From Thiosocius sp963759055 (GTDB taxonomy: Bacteria > Pseudomonadota > Gammaproteobacteria > Chromatiales > Chromatiaceae): 64,000 bases of DNA. Shown in pieces: positions 37,010 to 46,378 of this stretch. The position numbers and the translations under genes were made by a program. Location of the stretch: positions 50,285 through 114,284 of the forward strand of contig CAVWYD010000001.1 of the NCBI GenBank assembly GCA_963759055.1. Direction: 5' to 3'. Positions within the stretch are counted from its first letter, which is position 1; every line of letters starts with the position of its first letter. The notes below the pieces were generated by a model. That model was not told where the DNA came from. It ran no database searches and saw only the letters and a list, made by a program, of their open reading frames with translations.

Positions 37010-37450
37010 TCAGAACTCGTCGAATCCTGCCTTACGGAACCACTCCCTGGCCTTTTCCTCGTTGCGTTCGAGTACCGTGCCGTCGCGGTACATCATGCCG
37101 ATCGTGGTCATGGCACCCTGCAGACCCTGTTCGGCCGCCCTGGTGAACCATTCCAGGGCCTTCTGGCCATCCTGCTCCACGCATTCACCCTGCATGTACA
37201 TGAATCCCAGCCCATGCTGCGCCAGGCCCATGCCCGACTCGGCGGCAGCCTGCATGTAACGCAGAGCCATCGCCGGGTTCTCCACCATGCCGAGGCCGTT
37301 CTGCGCCATGATCGCCATACGGTACTGCGCCTCGGGATCGCCCTGCTCCGCCCGTGGTGCCAGCAGACGCGTGGCCGTACTGAACTGCTTGGATTCGAAC
37401 GCGGCGACGCCGCTGCTCATATCCATATCCAGTCCTTCTTCTTCGTTCAT
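37010..37450 (-). CDS. Sel1-repeat protein
   Basis: A 146-residue soluble protein with about three Sel1-like repeats, for example DPEAQYRMAIMAQNGLG, MGLAQHGLGFMYMQGE and LQGAMTTIGMMYRDGT. Sel1 repeats are helical scaffolds for protein-protein contacts, and partners are unknown. It begins with an acidic MNEEEGLDMDM and has no signal peptide, so it is probably cytosolic. It lies between the convergent DAHP synthase and the divergent glcF-like gene. Confidence 0.85.
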   Translation of the reverse strand: MNEEEGLDMDMSSGVAAFESKQFSTATRLLAPRAEQGDPEAQYRMAIMAQNGLGMVENPAMALRYMQAAAESGMGLAQHGLGFMYMQGECVEQDGQKALEWFTRAAEQGLQGAMTTIGMMYRDGTVLERNEEKAREWFRKAGFDEF

Positions 37451-37685
37451 CCTTTTCTCCTGCTACTCTGCTTCAGGACCGCCGGGTGATAGCCCGCCGA
37501 TCGTATCGCCACCCGACAGCGCACGGTTGCGCAGGCTCGGTCATGTACGCGCATTGGTTTATACCATCGAAAAAAGCGCTGCAAACGGCGCAAAAGGGCG
37601 GGGAATTCCGCCAAAAAAACATGCGACGAATGTCTGCCTGAACCACGTTAAACTGCACGCTCAACAATTAACACGCCCGACAGCC

Positions 37686-38909
37686 ATGCAGACAGCGCTC
37701 GCCGAATTCATCCGAGAAACCCCCGCCGGCCAGGAAGCCGACACGATCCTGCGAGCCTGCGTCCATTGCGGATTCTGCACCGCTACCTGTCCGACCTACC
37801 AGTTGCTTGGTGACGAACTCGACGGCCCGCGCGGGCGCATCTATCAGATCAAACAGGTTCTCGAGGGCGAGCCCGCCAACCGCACGGTGCGCGAACACCT
37901 CGACCGCTGCCTGAGCTGCCGCTCCTGTGAGACCACCTGCCCGTCCGGCGTCGATTACCATCGCCTGCTGGATATCGGGCGCGAGCAGGTTGAAAAACAG
38001 GCGCCGCGCCCACTGCAACAGCGACTCCTGCGTCGCCTGCTGATCGAGATCCTCGCCTATCCCGGGAGATTTACGCCCTTGTTGCGCATCGGGCAATGGC
38101 TGCGTCCCCTGCTGCCGCCGGCAATGCGTCAAAAGATCCCGGTTGCCAAACGGGCCCGCCGCTCGGCAGGCCAAGCGCTGACCTCCCGCCGCGTTCTGGT
38201 GTTGGAAGGCTGCGTGCAACCAGGGTTGGCACCGGAGATCAACCAGGCGCTCGAAACCGTGCTGCAGCGGCTCGGGATCAGCGTACAACGCAGCCCCGGT
38301 GCCGGCTGCTGCGGCGCCTTGCCGCACCATCTGAACGATACCGAGCGGGCACGTGAAATGGCACGTCGCAACATCGATTCCTGGTATCCCGCGATCGAGG
38401 CCGGCGCCGAGGCCCTCGTGGTCACCGCGAGTGGCTGTGGTGCACACCTGCATGATTATCCCAAGCTGCTCGCAGATGAGCCGGGTTATTCCCGGAAAGC
38501 GCAGCAACTGGTGGACAAACTACGCGATCCGCTGCAGATCCTCGCACAGGAACCACTGGAACGCCTGCGGCTACGCCCGCGTGCGGCCCGTCTTGCCGTG
38601 CACACGCCCTGCACACTTCAGCACGCACTGAAACTCAACGGTGCAACGGAGACGATGCTGTCCGAGCTGGGTTACCAACTCAGCGCGGTCAACGAAGGGC
38701 ACCTGTGCTGCGGCTCCGCCGGTACCTATTCGATTCTGCAGGCCGATCTCTCACGGCAACTGCGGGCGCGCAAACTGCTCGCCCTGAAAGTGGATCACCC
38801 GGACCTGATCGTCAGCGCAAATATCGGTTGCATCATGCATCTGGCCGAGACGGACGGCATCCCGGTGCAACACTGGCTGAGCGTGCTCGCAGAAGACCTG
38901 CAGCACTGA
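37686..38909 (+). CDS. glcF: glycolate oxidase iron-sulfur subunit
   Basis: A 407-residue protein with two [4Fe-4S] motifs, CVHCGFCTATCPTYQ near residue 20 and CLSCRSCETTCPSG near residue 70. Two CCG domains follow (GAGCCGALPHH and HLCCGSAGTYS). This is the architecture of GlcF, which with the flavoprotein subunits GlcD and GlcE oxidises glycolate to glyoxylate. In an autotroph that handles the 2-phosphoglycolate salvage product of RuBisCO oxygenation. glcD and glcE are not adjacent, so the subunits must be encoded elsewhere. ATG 37686 is chosen because the frame upstream is non-coding in character. Confidence 0.9.
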   Translation: MQTALAEFIRETPAGQEADTILRACVHCGFCTATCPTYQLLGDELDGPRGRIYQIKQVLEGEPANRTVREHLDRCLSCRSCETTCPSGVDYHRLLDIGREQVEKQAPRPLQQRLLRRLLIEILAYPGRFTPLLRIGQWLRPLLPPAMRQKIPVAKRARRSAGQALTSRRVLVLEGCVQPGLAPEINQALETVLQRLGISVQRSPGAGCCGALPHHLNDTERAREMARRNIDSWYPAIEAGAEALVVTASGCGAHLHDYPKLLADEPGYSRKAQQLVDKLRDPLQILAQEPLERLRLRPRAARLAVHTPCTLQHALKLNGATETMLSELGYQLSAVNEGHLCCGSAGTYSILQADLSRQLRARKLLALKVDHPDLIVSANIGCIMHLAETDGIPVQHWLSVLAEDLQH

Positions 38910-38926
38910 TTCGGCAAGCCGGTGGG

Positions 38927-39742
38927 TCAGACCTCGAGGTCCTGCGTTATCCAGGTGCGCCACTGCTGCAGCAGGTCGGCATGGGTCGCCGCGACGGCGA
39001 TCCGCGGTGACAGCGAAAACTCCGTCAACCAATCGCCGTCGTACTCACCGAGCAGGCCACCCGCCGCACCACTCTCGTTCATCACCAGCTGACCCGCAGC
39101 ATAGTCCCAAAGCTTCTGCCCACCGTGCAGGTAAACCTGACAACGCCCGCTGGCGATCCAGCACCAGTCCAGTGCCACCGACCCGAAACTGCGCTGCGAG
39201 CGATACGGCGCTTGTTTTGCGACAGCCCTGATGAGCGGCTCGGGCAGGCGTTTGAGATCCACCATCGCCATGGCATCTCTCAGTAGCTCCGGCGTACTGG
39301 CTGCAATCAGCGGACTCCCGTTCAACCAGGCCCCCTGTCCGCGCAGGGCGCTGAAACACTCATCGCGGCAGGGGTCGTAGACTACAGCCGCCTGCACGGC
39401 GCCATCGCATATCAGGGCCAGCGAGACAGCAAAAAACGGGATGCCGGCGGCAAAATTTCCGGTGCCGTCGAGTGGATCCAGACACCAGAGCCCTGCCCCG
39501 GGCGATGCCAGCAGGCTTTCCTGTTCGGCCGCATCCATTTCCTCGCCCAGCAGCACATACTGCGGCCATTGGCGTGCGAGCTCGGTCTGCAGACGATGCT
39601 GCATAGCAAGATCCGCCGCGGTAATCAGCGAACCATCGGTCTTGAATTCCGCACTCACGGACTCGAAACGCGACATCAGTTCTTCCAGGGCGGCAGTCCT
39701 GACAAGCCGCCGGACCCGATCCAGGTCTTTGATGTTGATCAT
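38927..39742 (-). CDS. inositol monophosphatase family phosphatase
   Basis: A 271-residue protein of the FIG superfamily. Metal-site motifs are LLGEEMD near residue 66, WCLDPLDGTGNFAAGIP near residue 87 (the DPxDGT signature) and the late KLWDYAAGQLV near residue 213 (WDxAA). Members dephosphorylate inositol phosphates, 3'-phosphoadenosine phosphate (CysQ) or sugar bisphosphates; the substrate is not decided by sequence. It converges on glcF. ATG 39742 or 39757 are both possible. Confidence 0.88.
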   Translation of the reverse strand: MINIKDLDRVRRLVRTAALEELMSRFESVSAEFKTDGSLITAADLAMQHRLQTELARQWPQYVLLGEEMDAAEQESLLASPGAGLWCLDPLDGTGNFAAGIPFFAVSLALICDGAVQAAVVYDPCRDECFSALRGQGAWLNGSPLIAASTPELLRDAMAMVDLKRLPEPLIRAVAKQAPYRSQRSFGSVALDWCWIASGRCQVYLHGGQKLWDYAAGQLVMNESGAAGGLLGEYDGDWLTEFSLSPRIAVAATHADLLQQWRTWITQDLEV

Positions 39743-39872
39743 AAGGACCGGAAGCATAACCGAGGGCGGCCGCCGGATTAATAGATGGTAGGAAGAAAAA
39801 GGGGATTTACCCTATTGATATGCGTCATGACAGGGCCTACCCTCAAGACCTCGGCTCAACAGGGAAGACGCT

Positions 39873-41843
39873 ATGGTGCAGCAGCGCCCTCTCCTCGCTT
39901 CGATATTCATTCTTCTCCTCTCGACCGCCGGCCCGGCGCCCGCCGCACGGATTGAGGAGCAAAGAGCAACCTTCGTGAAGGCGGAGGCTGCACTCAAGCG
40001 CGGTTCCATGGTTGAATTTGACCGGCTGCGCAGCAGTATCCAAGACTACCCGCTTTATCCTTATCTCGAATATCAGGCCCTGTCGCAGCGGCTCGACCGG
40101 GCCAGCAACAAGGATGTGCAGCGCTTCCTCAGCCGCTACGGGGCGACCCCGCTGGCATCCCGTCTGCGCGCAAACTGGCTCGACCAGATCGCCGGGCAGA
40201 AACGCTGGTCAGACTATCTGAGCTTTTACCGGCCGACCGGGAATATCAGCCGGCGCTGCCATCATCTGCACGCCTTGATCGCGACCGGCCGGCCGAGCGA
40301 GGCGTTTCCCGAGGTCGCGGAGATCTGGTTGTACGGCAAGTCGCGGCCGCGTTCCTGTGACCCGGTGTTCGATGCCTGGAAAAAGGCCGGTTATCTTACC
40401 ACCGAGATGAGCTGGCGGCGTATCGAGAAGGCGATGGAGGCGGGGGAATGGCGCCTGGCTGAGTATCTTGGGCGCAGCCTCTCCGATACCGATCAGGTAT
40501 GGCTCAAACGCTGGGTGAGACTTTACCGCACACCGGCACGCGCGGATCAGGTGGATCGCTTCAGCAGCCCTCATCCCTACCGTGAGGCCATGTTGTCACA
40601 CGCCGTGCGTCGCATGGCCCGCTGGGACGGGCCCGAGGCCCTTGCGCTGTGGCAGACGATAAAGCCCCGCTATCCCTTCAGCCAAACCCAGATCCTGCGT
40701 ACGCAACGCTACCTCGTGCGCAATCTGTCACGCTCGCCGGGTGACGATGCCTATGACTTCACCCGTAGCGCAGAGGTCGGAGACGACCTGCCTGCGCAAG
40801 AGGCGCGGATTCTGGCAGGATTGATGCGCCAGGACTGGCCCCGGGTGCTGCGCTGGATAGCGGCTTTGCCCAAGGTCGAGCGCGACCGGAATCGCTGGCT
40901 GTACTGGCTGGCCCGCGCTCTGGAGGGCACGGGTGACCCCACGGCGGATGCCATATACCGGCAGGTGGCCACCGACAGAGGGTACTACGGGTTCATGGCA
41001 GCAGACCGGGCCGGCGTCGCCTATCATCTCGAGCACACCGAAACACCGGCGCCCGCGCGTTGTTTGGCGCGCATCGAGCGCCTGGACGCGGTCCGGCGCG
41101 CCCAGGAACTCTTCGCACTCGAACGCTGGACCGACGCCCGCAGGGAATGGCGGACTGCAACCCGCGACATGAGTCCCAGACAATTGCAGGCCGCGGCAAA
41201 GCTGGCGGAAAAATACGGCTGGCACGACCGCGCCATCTTCACCCTCGCACGAACCGGCTACTGGGATGACCTCGAACTGCGTTTCCCGCTGGAACATGCG
41301 GAGTTGGTTGCAGAGAACGCCACGCTGCACGGTATCGATATCGCCTGGGTTTTTGCGGTGATGCGCCAGGAGAGTGCCTTTATGAGCAATGCACGCTCGC
41401 ATGCGGGCGCGATGGGTCTGATGCAGCTGATGCCGGCCACGGCACGCCAAGTCGCGAAGAACGTGTTGAAAAAACGCCCTCCCCGGCGCCAGGAGCTGTT
41501 TGAACCCGACACCAATATCGCGCTCGGAAGCGCATATCTGAAGCAGATGAAACACAAGCTGGGTGACAGCGCGATTCTGGCGACCGCCGCATACAACGCG
41601 GGACCACATCGGGTCACCCGCTGGCTGCCGGAAAAGACACTGCCGGCCGATATCTGGATCGAACTGGTACCGTTCAAGGAAACTCGCGGCTACCTGCGAC
41701 GCGTGCTGGCCTACACGGTCATTTACGAGAAGAGGATGGGCATGGAGCCGACAAGGCTGGAGCAACGCCTGCATCCGGTCCCGCCAAGCGTCAGCATGAT
41801 TGGCCAGCTGAGACCCAGCGGTCCAGCGTCATCCGCTGGCTGA
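39873..41843 (+). CDS. slt: soluble lytic murein transglycosylase (Slt70 type)
   Basis: A 656-residue periplasmic enzyme cleaving peptidoglycan to 1,6-anhydro products. A signal peptide (PLLASIFILLLSTAGPAPAAR) is followed by a long helical superhelix, and a C-terminal SLT domain begins near residue 490 (VFAVMRQESAFMSNARS, with the catalytic Glu). GAMGLMQLMPATA and TAAYNAGPHRV follow. The length is close to E. coli Slt70. It stands alone between an IMPase gene and the Sel1 operon. Confidence 0.93.
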   Translation: MVQQRPLLASIFILLLSTAGPAPAARIEEQRATFVKAEAALKRGSMVEFDRLRSSIQDYPLYPYLEYQALSQRLDRASNKDVQRFLSRYGATPLASRLRANWLDQIAGQKRWSDYLSFYRPTGNISRRCHHLHALIATGRPSEAFPEVAEIWLYGKSRPRSCDPVFDAWKKAGYLTTEMSWRRIEKAMEAGEWRLAEYLGRSLSDTDQVWLKRWVRLYRTPARADQVDRFSSPHPYREAMLSHAVRRMARWDGPEALALWQTIKPRYPFSQTQILRTQRYLVRNLSRSPGDDAYDFTRSAEVGDDLPAQEARILAGLMRQDWPRVLRWIAALPKVERDRNRWLYWLARALEGTGDPTADAIYRQVATDRGYYGFMAADRAGVAYHLEHTETPAPARCLARIERLDAVRRAQELFALERWTDARREWRTATRDMSPRQLQAAAKLAEKYGWHDRAIFTLARTGYWDDLELRFPLEHAELVAENATLHGIDIAWVFAVMRQESAFMSNARSHAGAMGLMQLMPATARQVAKNVLKKRPPRRQELFEPDTNIALGSAYLKQMKHKLGDSAILATAAYNAGPHRVTRWLPEKTLPADIWIELVPFKETRGYLRRVLAYTVIYEKRMGMEPTRLEQRLHPVPPSVSMIGQLRPSGPASSAG

Positions 41844-41921
41844 GTCCAGCGCCAACTGGTGCAGGCCGGGCTCGGCCCGACTTCTGTCGGTAGGCGCAGT
41901 CTGCCTTGCAGGACCAGCGTT

Positions 41922-42557
41922 TCAGCGGTCCCGGTTTTTGTCACCCGGCGCCGAGGTCATGCGTTCGCGGATATTTTGCACCTCCACGGGATCCATGCGC
42001 TTTATCAGGTTTTTGACATAGTCCTCGGCACGTTTGCTACCGTTGACATGCGCAAGTGACAACCATTGCAGAGCCGCAGCATCGTCGCGCATGACCCCCT
42101 TGCCTTGCATGAGCAGCTTGCCCAGTGCCAGTTGTGCGGTCGGCATCCCCTGGTCTGCCGCCTTGAGATACCACTCGAGCGCCAGGGCCATGTCTTTGGC
42201 CAGACCGTACTGGGCAAAGCGATACATGGTGGCCACCACGTACTGGGCCTTGGCAGACCCCCGCTTGGCAGCCTCGAGATACAGATCGCGCGCGCGTTCT
42301 TCGTCGACCTCGACACCGGTCCCATTCGCATACATCCAGGCCAGGGTGATCAATGCATTCTCATGACCCTGGGCGATCGCTTTCTCGAACCAGGATCTTG
42401 CCTGCTCATAGTCCAGCCCCACCCCGTCTCCATTGCCATACATGACACCCAGGCGAAACTGCGCCTCGGCATTTCCGGCCTTTGCCGCCTTGCGTATTGC
42501 AGCCTCTGCACGCAGCTGATCGGGACTAAAGCTCGCAAACTGGCCTTTTTCAGACAT
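41922..42557 (-). CDS. Sel1-repeat protein downstream of the cyclase-like gene
   Basis: A 211-residue protein with at least four Sel1-like repeats: AEAQFRLGVMYGNGDGV, ENALITLAWMYANGTGV, AKAQYVVATMYRFAQ and PTAQLALGKLLMQGKGV. It starts 19 bases after the large cyclase-like gene and is probably co-transcribed with it and rsd. A signalling scaffold is plausible for this fold. No signal peptide is present. It differs from the other Sel1 gene (37010) in length and repeat number. Confidence 0.87.
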   Translation of the reverse strand: MSEKGQFASFSPDQLRAEAAIRKAAKAGNAEAQFRLGVMYGNGDGVGLDYEQARSWFEKAIAQGHENALITLAWMYANGTGVEVDEERARDLYLEAAKRGSAKAQYVVATMYRFAQYGLAKDMALALEWYLKAADQGMPTAQLALGKLLMQGKGVMRDDAAALQWLSLAHVNGSKRAEDYVKNLIKRMDPVEVQNIRERMTSAPGDKNRDR

Positions 42558-42576
42558 TGATTATCAACCCCTTGCC

Positions 42577-44901
42577 TCAACGATTATCTACGGCTGGTTC
42601 ACCCGACAGTTTTTCGCGGACACGATCGATCAGCTTCGAATCACTGATCACCTCGTAATAACGCCGCCCATCTTCCCCTGCCTCCAGCAATTGCCCGCCC
42701 AACCAAAGCTTGACACTGCGCTCGCAGACAAGCAGCCAGTGGCTCTTGCCCTTGACGTCTGTGCAGCCGCCGGCAAAAAAGGTTGCCGGGTGTTCACCCC
42801 GTCGGCTCAGCCGGCGCAGGGAAATCTCTGTATTGAGCTGCGCATAGGCCGCAGCGTCCAGCTCGATGCCATTCACATTGTATCTGACCAGCTCTTCACC
42901 GATCTGGCCGTCCACGCTGCCCCGTCTTATCGGCGAGGCCACGCAGAGACCCCTGCCGGCCGGCAGCGAACAGGTTTCGCGCAATAGCGGATGGCAGTCG
43001 GACATTAGGCGCGCACGCTCGATCGCCGGCGATATGGTGACCTTCCGGGCATGGTCGTAGAGATAGGTCGGCGCCTCGCCCGCATAGGCCACACCAAGGC
43101 CCAGTTCGATCCGCGGCAGGCCGATGCGATCATGCTCGGCGTTCATCGTATCGACCAGCTGGACAAGTCCGGTGGCAATGCAACATCCTCGCGCGACTGC
43201 CAGGCACTCGGCGGATTCGCCACCGTATTCCAGGAGTGAAAAAGTCAGGGCATCGCCTTCGACTGCGACTTTTTGTGCGCCGAACTGCTCGAGCAGGCGC
43301 TTGATCGGATTATAAAAGTGCCGGCTGAAGTGGGCAGCGGGGTCCAGCTTGCACCGCCGCATCTGCACCGTAACCTCCGCAACCCCCCGGACATCCGCCT
43401 GCAAGATCACATGACCCACGACGCTGCCACGAGTATTCGCAACCACCTCCTCGCGGCAAAAGACCTGCAAGGTGCTGTTGTTCAACGACGAGTGCAGGTC
43501 GCTTTCATCGACCACCAGCCTCAGGCTGTCCATACCCGAAAAGGCACGCCAGGCGAGCTTCATATCACGTCGCAGACGCAGAAAATCTCCTGCGAGACGG
43601 GCCAGCATCTGGGGCCTGCCAGCCGCCGTAGATCCCCTGAAGTCCTTTCTCAGTTCCTCTATTCTGCGCAGCGAGGCAGCCGCATCAGTCACGCCCTCGA
43701 CAGCGCACAGTCGACGCATGGTCTCTCGCCGGTTGATGCTGCCTTTCAGGTAATCGAAGACCAGGAGTTCTGCATCCACCAGCCCGGCCAATGGATAGAC
43801 CGCGGCCAGTTCGTAAGAAGCCGTGACGCCACGCATCAGCCCGGCCCTGGCCAGACGCGATGCGAGCCGCTTGGTCAGATCACGTTGCAGACGTGCGATT
43901 CCCGGATGCCGCCAGGGTCCTGGCTGAGGCCAATCTGCCTCGCTGCCACCAAACAGGGCAATCGCGTTCTCCGGCCGATCCAACCAGCTCGACGAGCAAT
44001 CACTGAGCTCTTTCTGACCGAACAGACCACGAACCCAACGATCGACCTCCAGAGAACCGGCACCACCCCGCGCCGGCCAGCTTGCGGGAACAGACACCGG
44101 TTCTGCCGGGGCCTGCCGCGCGGCGGGAACGACAGAATCGGGCAGCCAGGCCGCGAGAATCTCGAGGATGCAGCGATTCAACTTGCACGCGGTCTGCTCG
44201 TCGTAGAGAAGCAGCGGGTAGATCCGAAAGAAATCCCTCGCACTGCCGGTTCCATCAAGCTGCAGTATCGGGTTGCCCAGCATTGCTTCCGGGATCGGCC
44301 AGGGCAGCCCCAACACCGATTTGCGCAGATTTCGCATGGCACCCTGTTCCAGGCGCAGGTACTCGCGCATCAGGTGACTCGCAACCCGATAGCGGACATG
44401 TCCGGCATGACGGCCCAGAACAACCGCATGCTGATGCAGCTGCAGGCTCTGGCCACTCAGCTGGCGTTCCGGATGAGCTCTTGCGTCGTCCAGTTGCAAG
44501 CGCAGAGACGACAGCTCGGAATCGACCAGATCCAGAAACAGCTTGATCACGGACAATTGAAACAACTGCACACGCTCGAGCCGGTTGATCGCGCGTGCGG
44601 CTTTCACGGCGGCACGGTGATGCTCCTGCAATATCTCGCGGAAGTTAGCCGCCACACCCTCACTGAAGGCCGGCACCGGCTCTTTCCAGAGGCGCTGAAC
44701 ACTCTCGCGAACCACAGCGGCGACATAGGCGGCGGCGGCCCCACCGAGAGCCGGGCCGAGCGCAACGTCGATGTGAAAATTGTCTGCCCCTCGAGGAAAT
44801 CGATCCAGGCGCAGGCGTATGAATCTGGGAAGTTCAAAACCCTCCCGAACCACGTCAGGCGGCGGCCAGGCAGCTTTCATCCCCGGAAACGCACCAGGCA
44901 T
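42577..44901 (-). CDS. large uncharacterised protein with a class III nucleotide-cyclase-like domain
   Basis: A 774-residue protein. Residues 1-480 are mostly helical with no recognised domain. Residues 495-640 resemble a class III cyclase homology domain: ILQADVRGVAEVT recalls the F-x-D-I-x-G metal motif, KVAVEGDALTFSL the G-D-A motif, and LGLGVAYAGEAPTYLYDHAR the later strand. Both metal-binding aspartates (about 503 and 550) appear kept. Base-recognition and transition-state residues could not be confirmed, so the domain may be degenerate. It lies between rsd and a Sel1 gene on the same strand. ATG 44880 is an alternative start. No function is known. Confidence 0.6.
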   Translation of the reverse strand: MPGAFPGMKAAWPPPDVVREGFELPRFIRLRLDRFPRGADNFHIDVALGPALGGAAAAYVAAVVRESVQRLWKEPVPAFSEGVAANFREILQEHHRAAVKAARAINRLERVQLFQLSVIKLFLDLVDSELSSLRLQLDDARAHPERQLSGQSLQLHQHAVVLGRHAGHVRYRVASHLMREYLRLEQGAMRNLRKSVLGLPWPIPEAMLGNPILQLDGTGSARDFFRIYPLLLYDEQTACKLNRCILEILAAWLPDSVVPAARQAPAEPVSVPASWPARGGAGSLEVDRWVRGLFGQKELSDCSSSWLDRPENAIALFGGSEADWPQPGPWRHPGIARLQRDLTKRLASRLARAGLMRGVTASYELAAVYPLAGLVDAELLVFDYLKGSINRRETMRRLCAVEGVTDAAASLRRIEELRKDFRGSTAAGRPQMLARLAGDFLRLRRDMKLAWRAFSGMDSLRLVVDESDLHSSLNNSTLQVFCREEVVANTRGSVVGHVILQADVRGVAEVTVQMRRCKLDPAAHFSRHFYNPIKRLLEQFGAQKVAVEGDALTFSLLEYGGESAECLAVARGCCIATGLVQLVDTMNAEHDRIGLPRIELGLGVAYAGEAPTYLYDHARKVTISPAIERARLMSDCHPLLRETCSLPAGRGLCVASPIRRGSVDGQIGEELVRYNVNGIELDAAAYAQLNTEISLRRLSRRGEHPATFFAGGCTDVKGKSHWLLVCERSVKLWLGGQLLEAGEDGRRYYEVISDSKLIDRVREKLSGEPAVDNR

Positions 44902-44962
44902 TTCAGTCGTGAAGCAAAGCGAGGGGAGCCAACAGGATCAATGACCGAGCCGGCACATTGAA

Positions 44963-45412
44963 TTAGCGGGCGGTCAGGGCCTGGATGATGTGGTCTTCCA
45001 TCTCGATACGGACCGCGATCTCTTCACCCAGCTTACCCAGATCCCGGTCCAGCTGTTTCAGATCGAGTGTGTGGTCGGAGGCGTCGTACTTGTCGTTGAA
45101 CTCCACCGCCACCTCGGATGCCTCTGCGATACGTGGGTACACCTCGCGCGCCACCTCGACCACCTGACTGCGGCGCTCGCGGCCCGCAACGATGCGTTCG
45201 TAGATCTCGAAATGTCCGAAAGCAGAGTAATCGACCAGCACCTGGCAGAACTCCTGCAGTACATCCACACTCGGAGTCGAGTCCTTGAACGGCTCCAGGC
45301 CGGCAACGCGGCAGAACATCAGCAGCATCTCCTGGCGTTCATCCAGGAGCTTGCGCACGATTTCCTGCGTGCCTCCACGGCGGTCGATCTTGTTCGGTTC
45401 GCTCACGGTCAT
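44963..45412 (-). CDS. rsd: Rsd/AlgQ family anti-sigma-70 regulator
   Basis: A 149-residue helical protein. Its GTQEIVRKLLDERQEMLLMFC near residue 14 and VDYSAFGHFEIYERI near residue 60 match the Rsd/AlgQ family, which binds region 4 of the housekeeping sigma factor and frees core RNA polymerase for alternative sigma factors. Its target, rpoD, is also in this window. ATG 45412 with a GAGA-type ribosome site is preferred; the frame is open further upstream to 45580. It probably heads a transcript with the cyclase-like and Sel1 genes. Confidence 0.85.
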   Translation of the reverse strand: MTVSEPNKIDRRGGTQEIVRKLLDERQEMLLMFCRVAGLEPFKDSTPSVDVLQEFCQVLVDYSAFGHFEIYERIVAGRERRSQVVEVAREVYPRIAEASEVAVEFNDKYDASDHTLDLKQLDRDLGKLGEEIAVRIEMEDHIIQALTAR

Positions 45413-45545
45413 TTTTTCTCTCGGCTCTTTCTCTGGCAGTGTTAGTTTACTCCGAATCGGTTCCGCGTAAACTGGACGCAGATAATCATACACGGCAACC
45501 CCGTCCAGGGCGGCCGGCTCACACCGGCTGCGAAATATTACATCG

Positions 45546-46268
45546 GTGAAAAGATTTCTCGTTCTCTGTCTTTGCTGCACGCTGGCCCTGCCATTGAAGG
45601 CTTCAGCTTATGGCGGCTATGGCGAAGACAATCCATTCGTCGAAGCCATGCTGCGGATGATGGAGATCTTCGGCCTGATCCACCGCGACAGACTGCCGCT
45701 GACCGTTCCCTACCTACCCGGTTATGGACAACAGCTGTATCCTGGACTCGGCGGCTATGGGCAGCAGTTTGTTCCCGGACTCGGTGGCTATGCGGGGGTG
45801 CCCGGGATGGGGCTTGGGGGCTTCCCCGGTCTATCGCCGATGTCGGGCCTGGGCGGAGTGCCGGGGATGTCCCCGATGTCCGGCCTGGGCGGCGTCCCCG
45901 GAATGGGAGGCATACCTGGTGCCGGAGCCTGGCCCGGTGGCGGTTTTCCCCCTGCCGGCGGCGTACCCGGCAACTGGCTCGATCCGTCCCGCTATGGGTC
46001 AGGGCCGATGACGCGAACCAGCACACACCTGAATGGCATCTGGGAGCTGGAAAACGGGGGTTTCGTGGTCATTCAGGGCAACATGGCGCGCCTTTATCTT
46101 TCACGCGAGCAGTACCAGGATTTTGAGGTCTACTATGACCGGCAGCATCTGTGGTGGCGGCCGCAGCAAGGCGGCACGCCGTCCCGTTACCTCTATCAGA
46201 CCCGCGAAGGCCATATGATCCTGCGGGACGAAGAAGGCAATCTGCTGCTCATGCGCCGGCGCCGCTGA
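45546..46268 (+). CDS. secreted Gly/Pro/Met-rich protein of unknown function
   Basis: A 240-residue protein with a signal peptide (MKRFLVLCLCCTLALPLKASA). A low-complexity middle (residues 60-150) follows, built from Gly-Pro-Met units such as SPMSGLGGVPGM repeated in tandem. A C-terminal region of about 80 residues has ordinary composition (HLNGIWELENGGFVVIQGN and later VYYDRQHLWWRP). The C-terminal part may be a small beta-rich fold. No family was recognised. The repeats are encoded by short direct DNA repeats near 45830-45905, prone to length change. Confidence 0.65.
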   Translation: MKRFLVLCLCCTLALPLKASAYGGYGEDNPFVEAMLRMMEIFGLIHRDRLPLTVPYLPGYGQQLYPGLGGYGQQFVPGLGGYAGVPGMGLGGFPGLSPMSGLGGVPGMSPMSGLGGVPGMGGIPGAGAWPGGGFPPAGGVPGNWLDPSRYGSGPMTRTSTHLNGIWELENGGFVVIQGNMARLYLSREQYQDFEVYYDRQHLWWRPQQGGTPSRYLYQTREGHMILRDEEGNLLLMRRRR

Positions 46269-46378
46269 GTAACAGGCAATGTCGCTTGAGACCTACCGCA
46301 TCGCAGGGCAAAATCACCGCCGAAGATGGAAACCCGCCGCTATGGCAGGGGTCCGCGCACTAGGGGCTGTTCACCAAC

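Noticed and set aside
43273..44961. 562-codon plus-strand open frame opposite the cyclase-like gene
   Set aside because: Composition is that of an antisense shadow; the minus-strand product has coherent domain-like motifs and sits in an operon.
45825..45910. short tandem DNA repeats suggesting a CRISPR-like array
   Set aside because: They encode in-frame Gly-Pro-Met repeats of a secreted protein, with no unique spacers.
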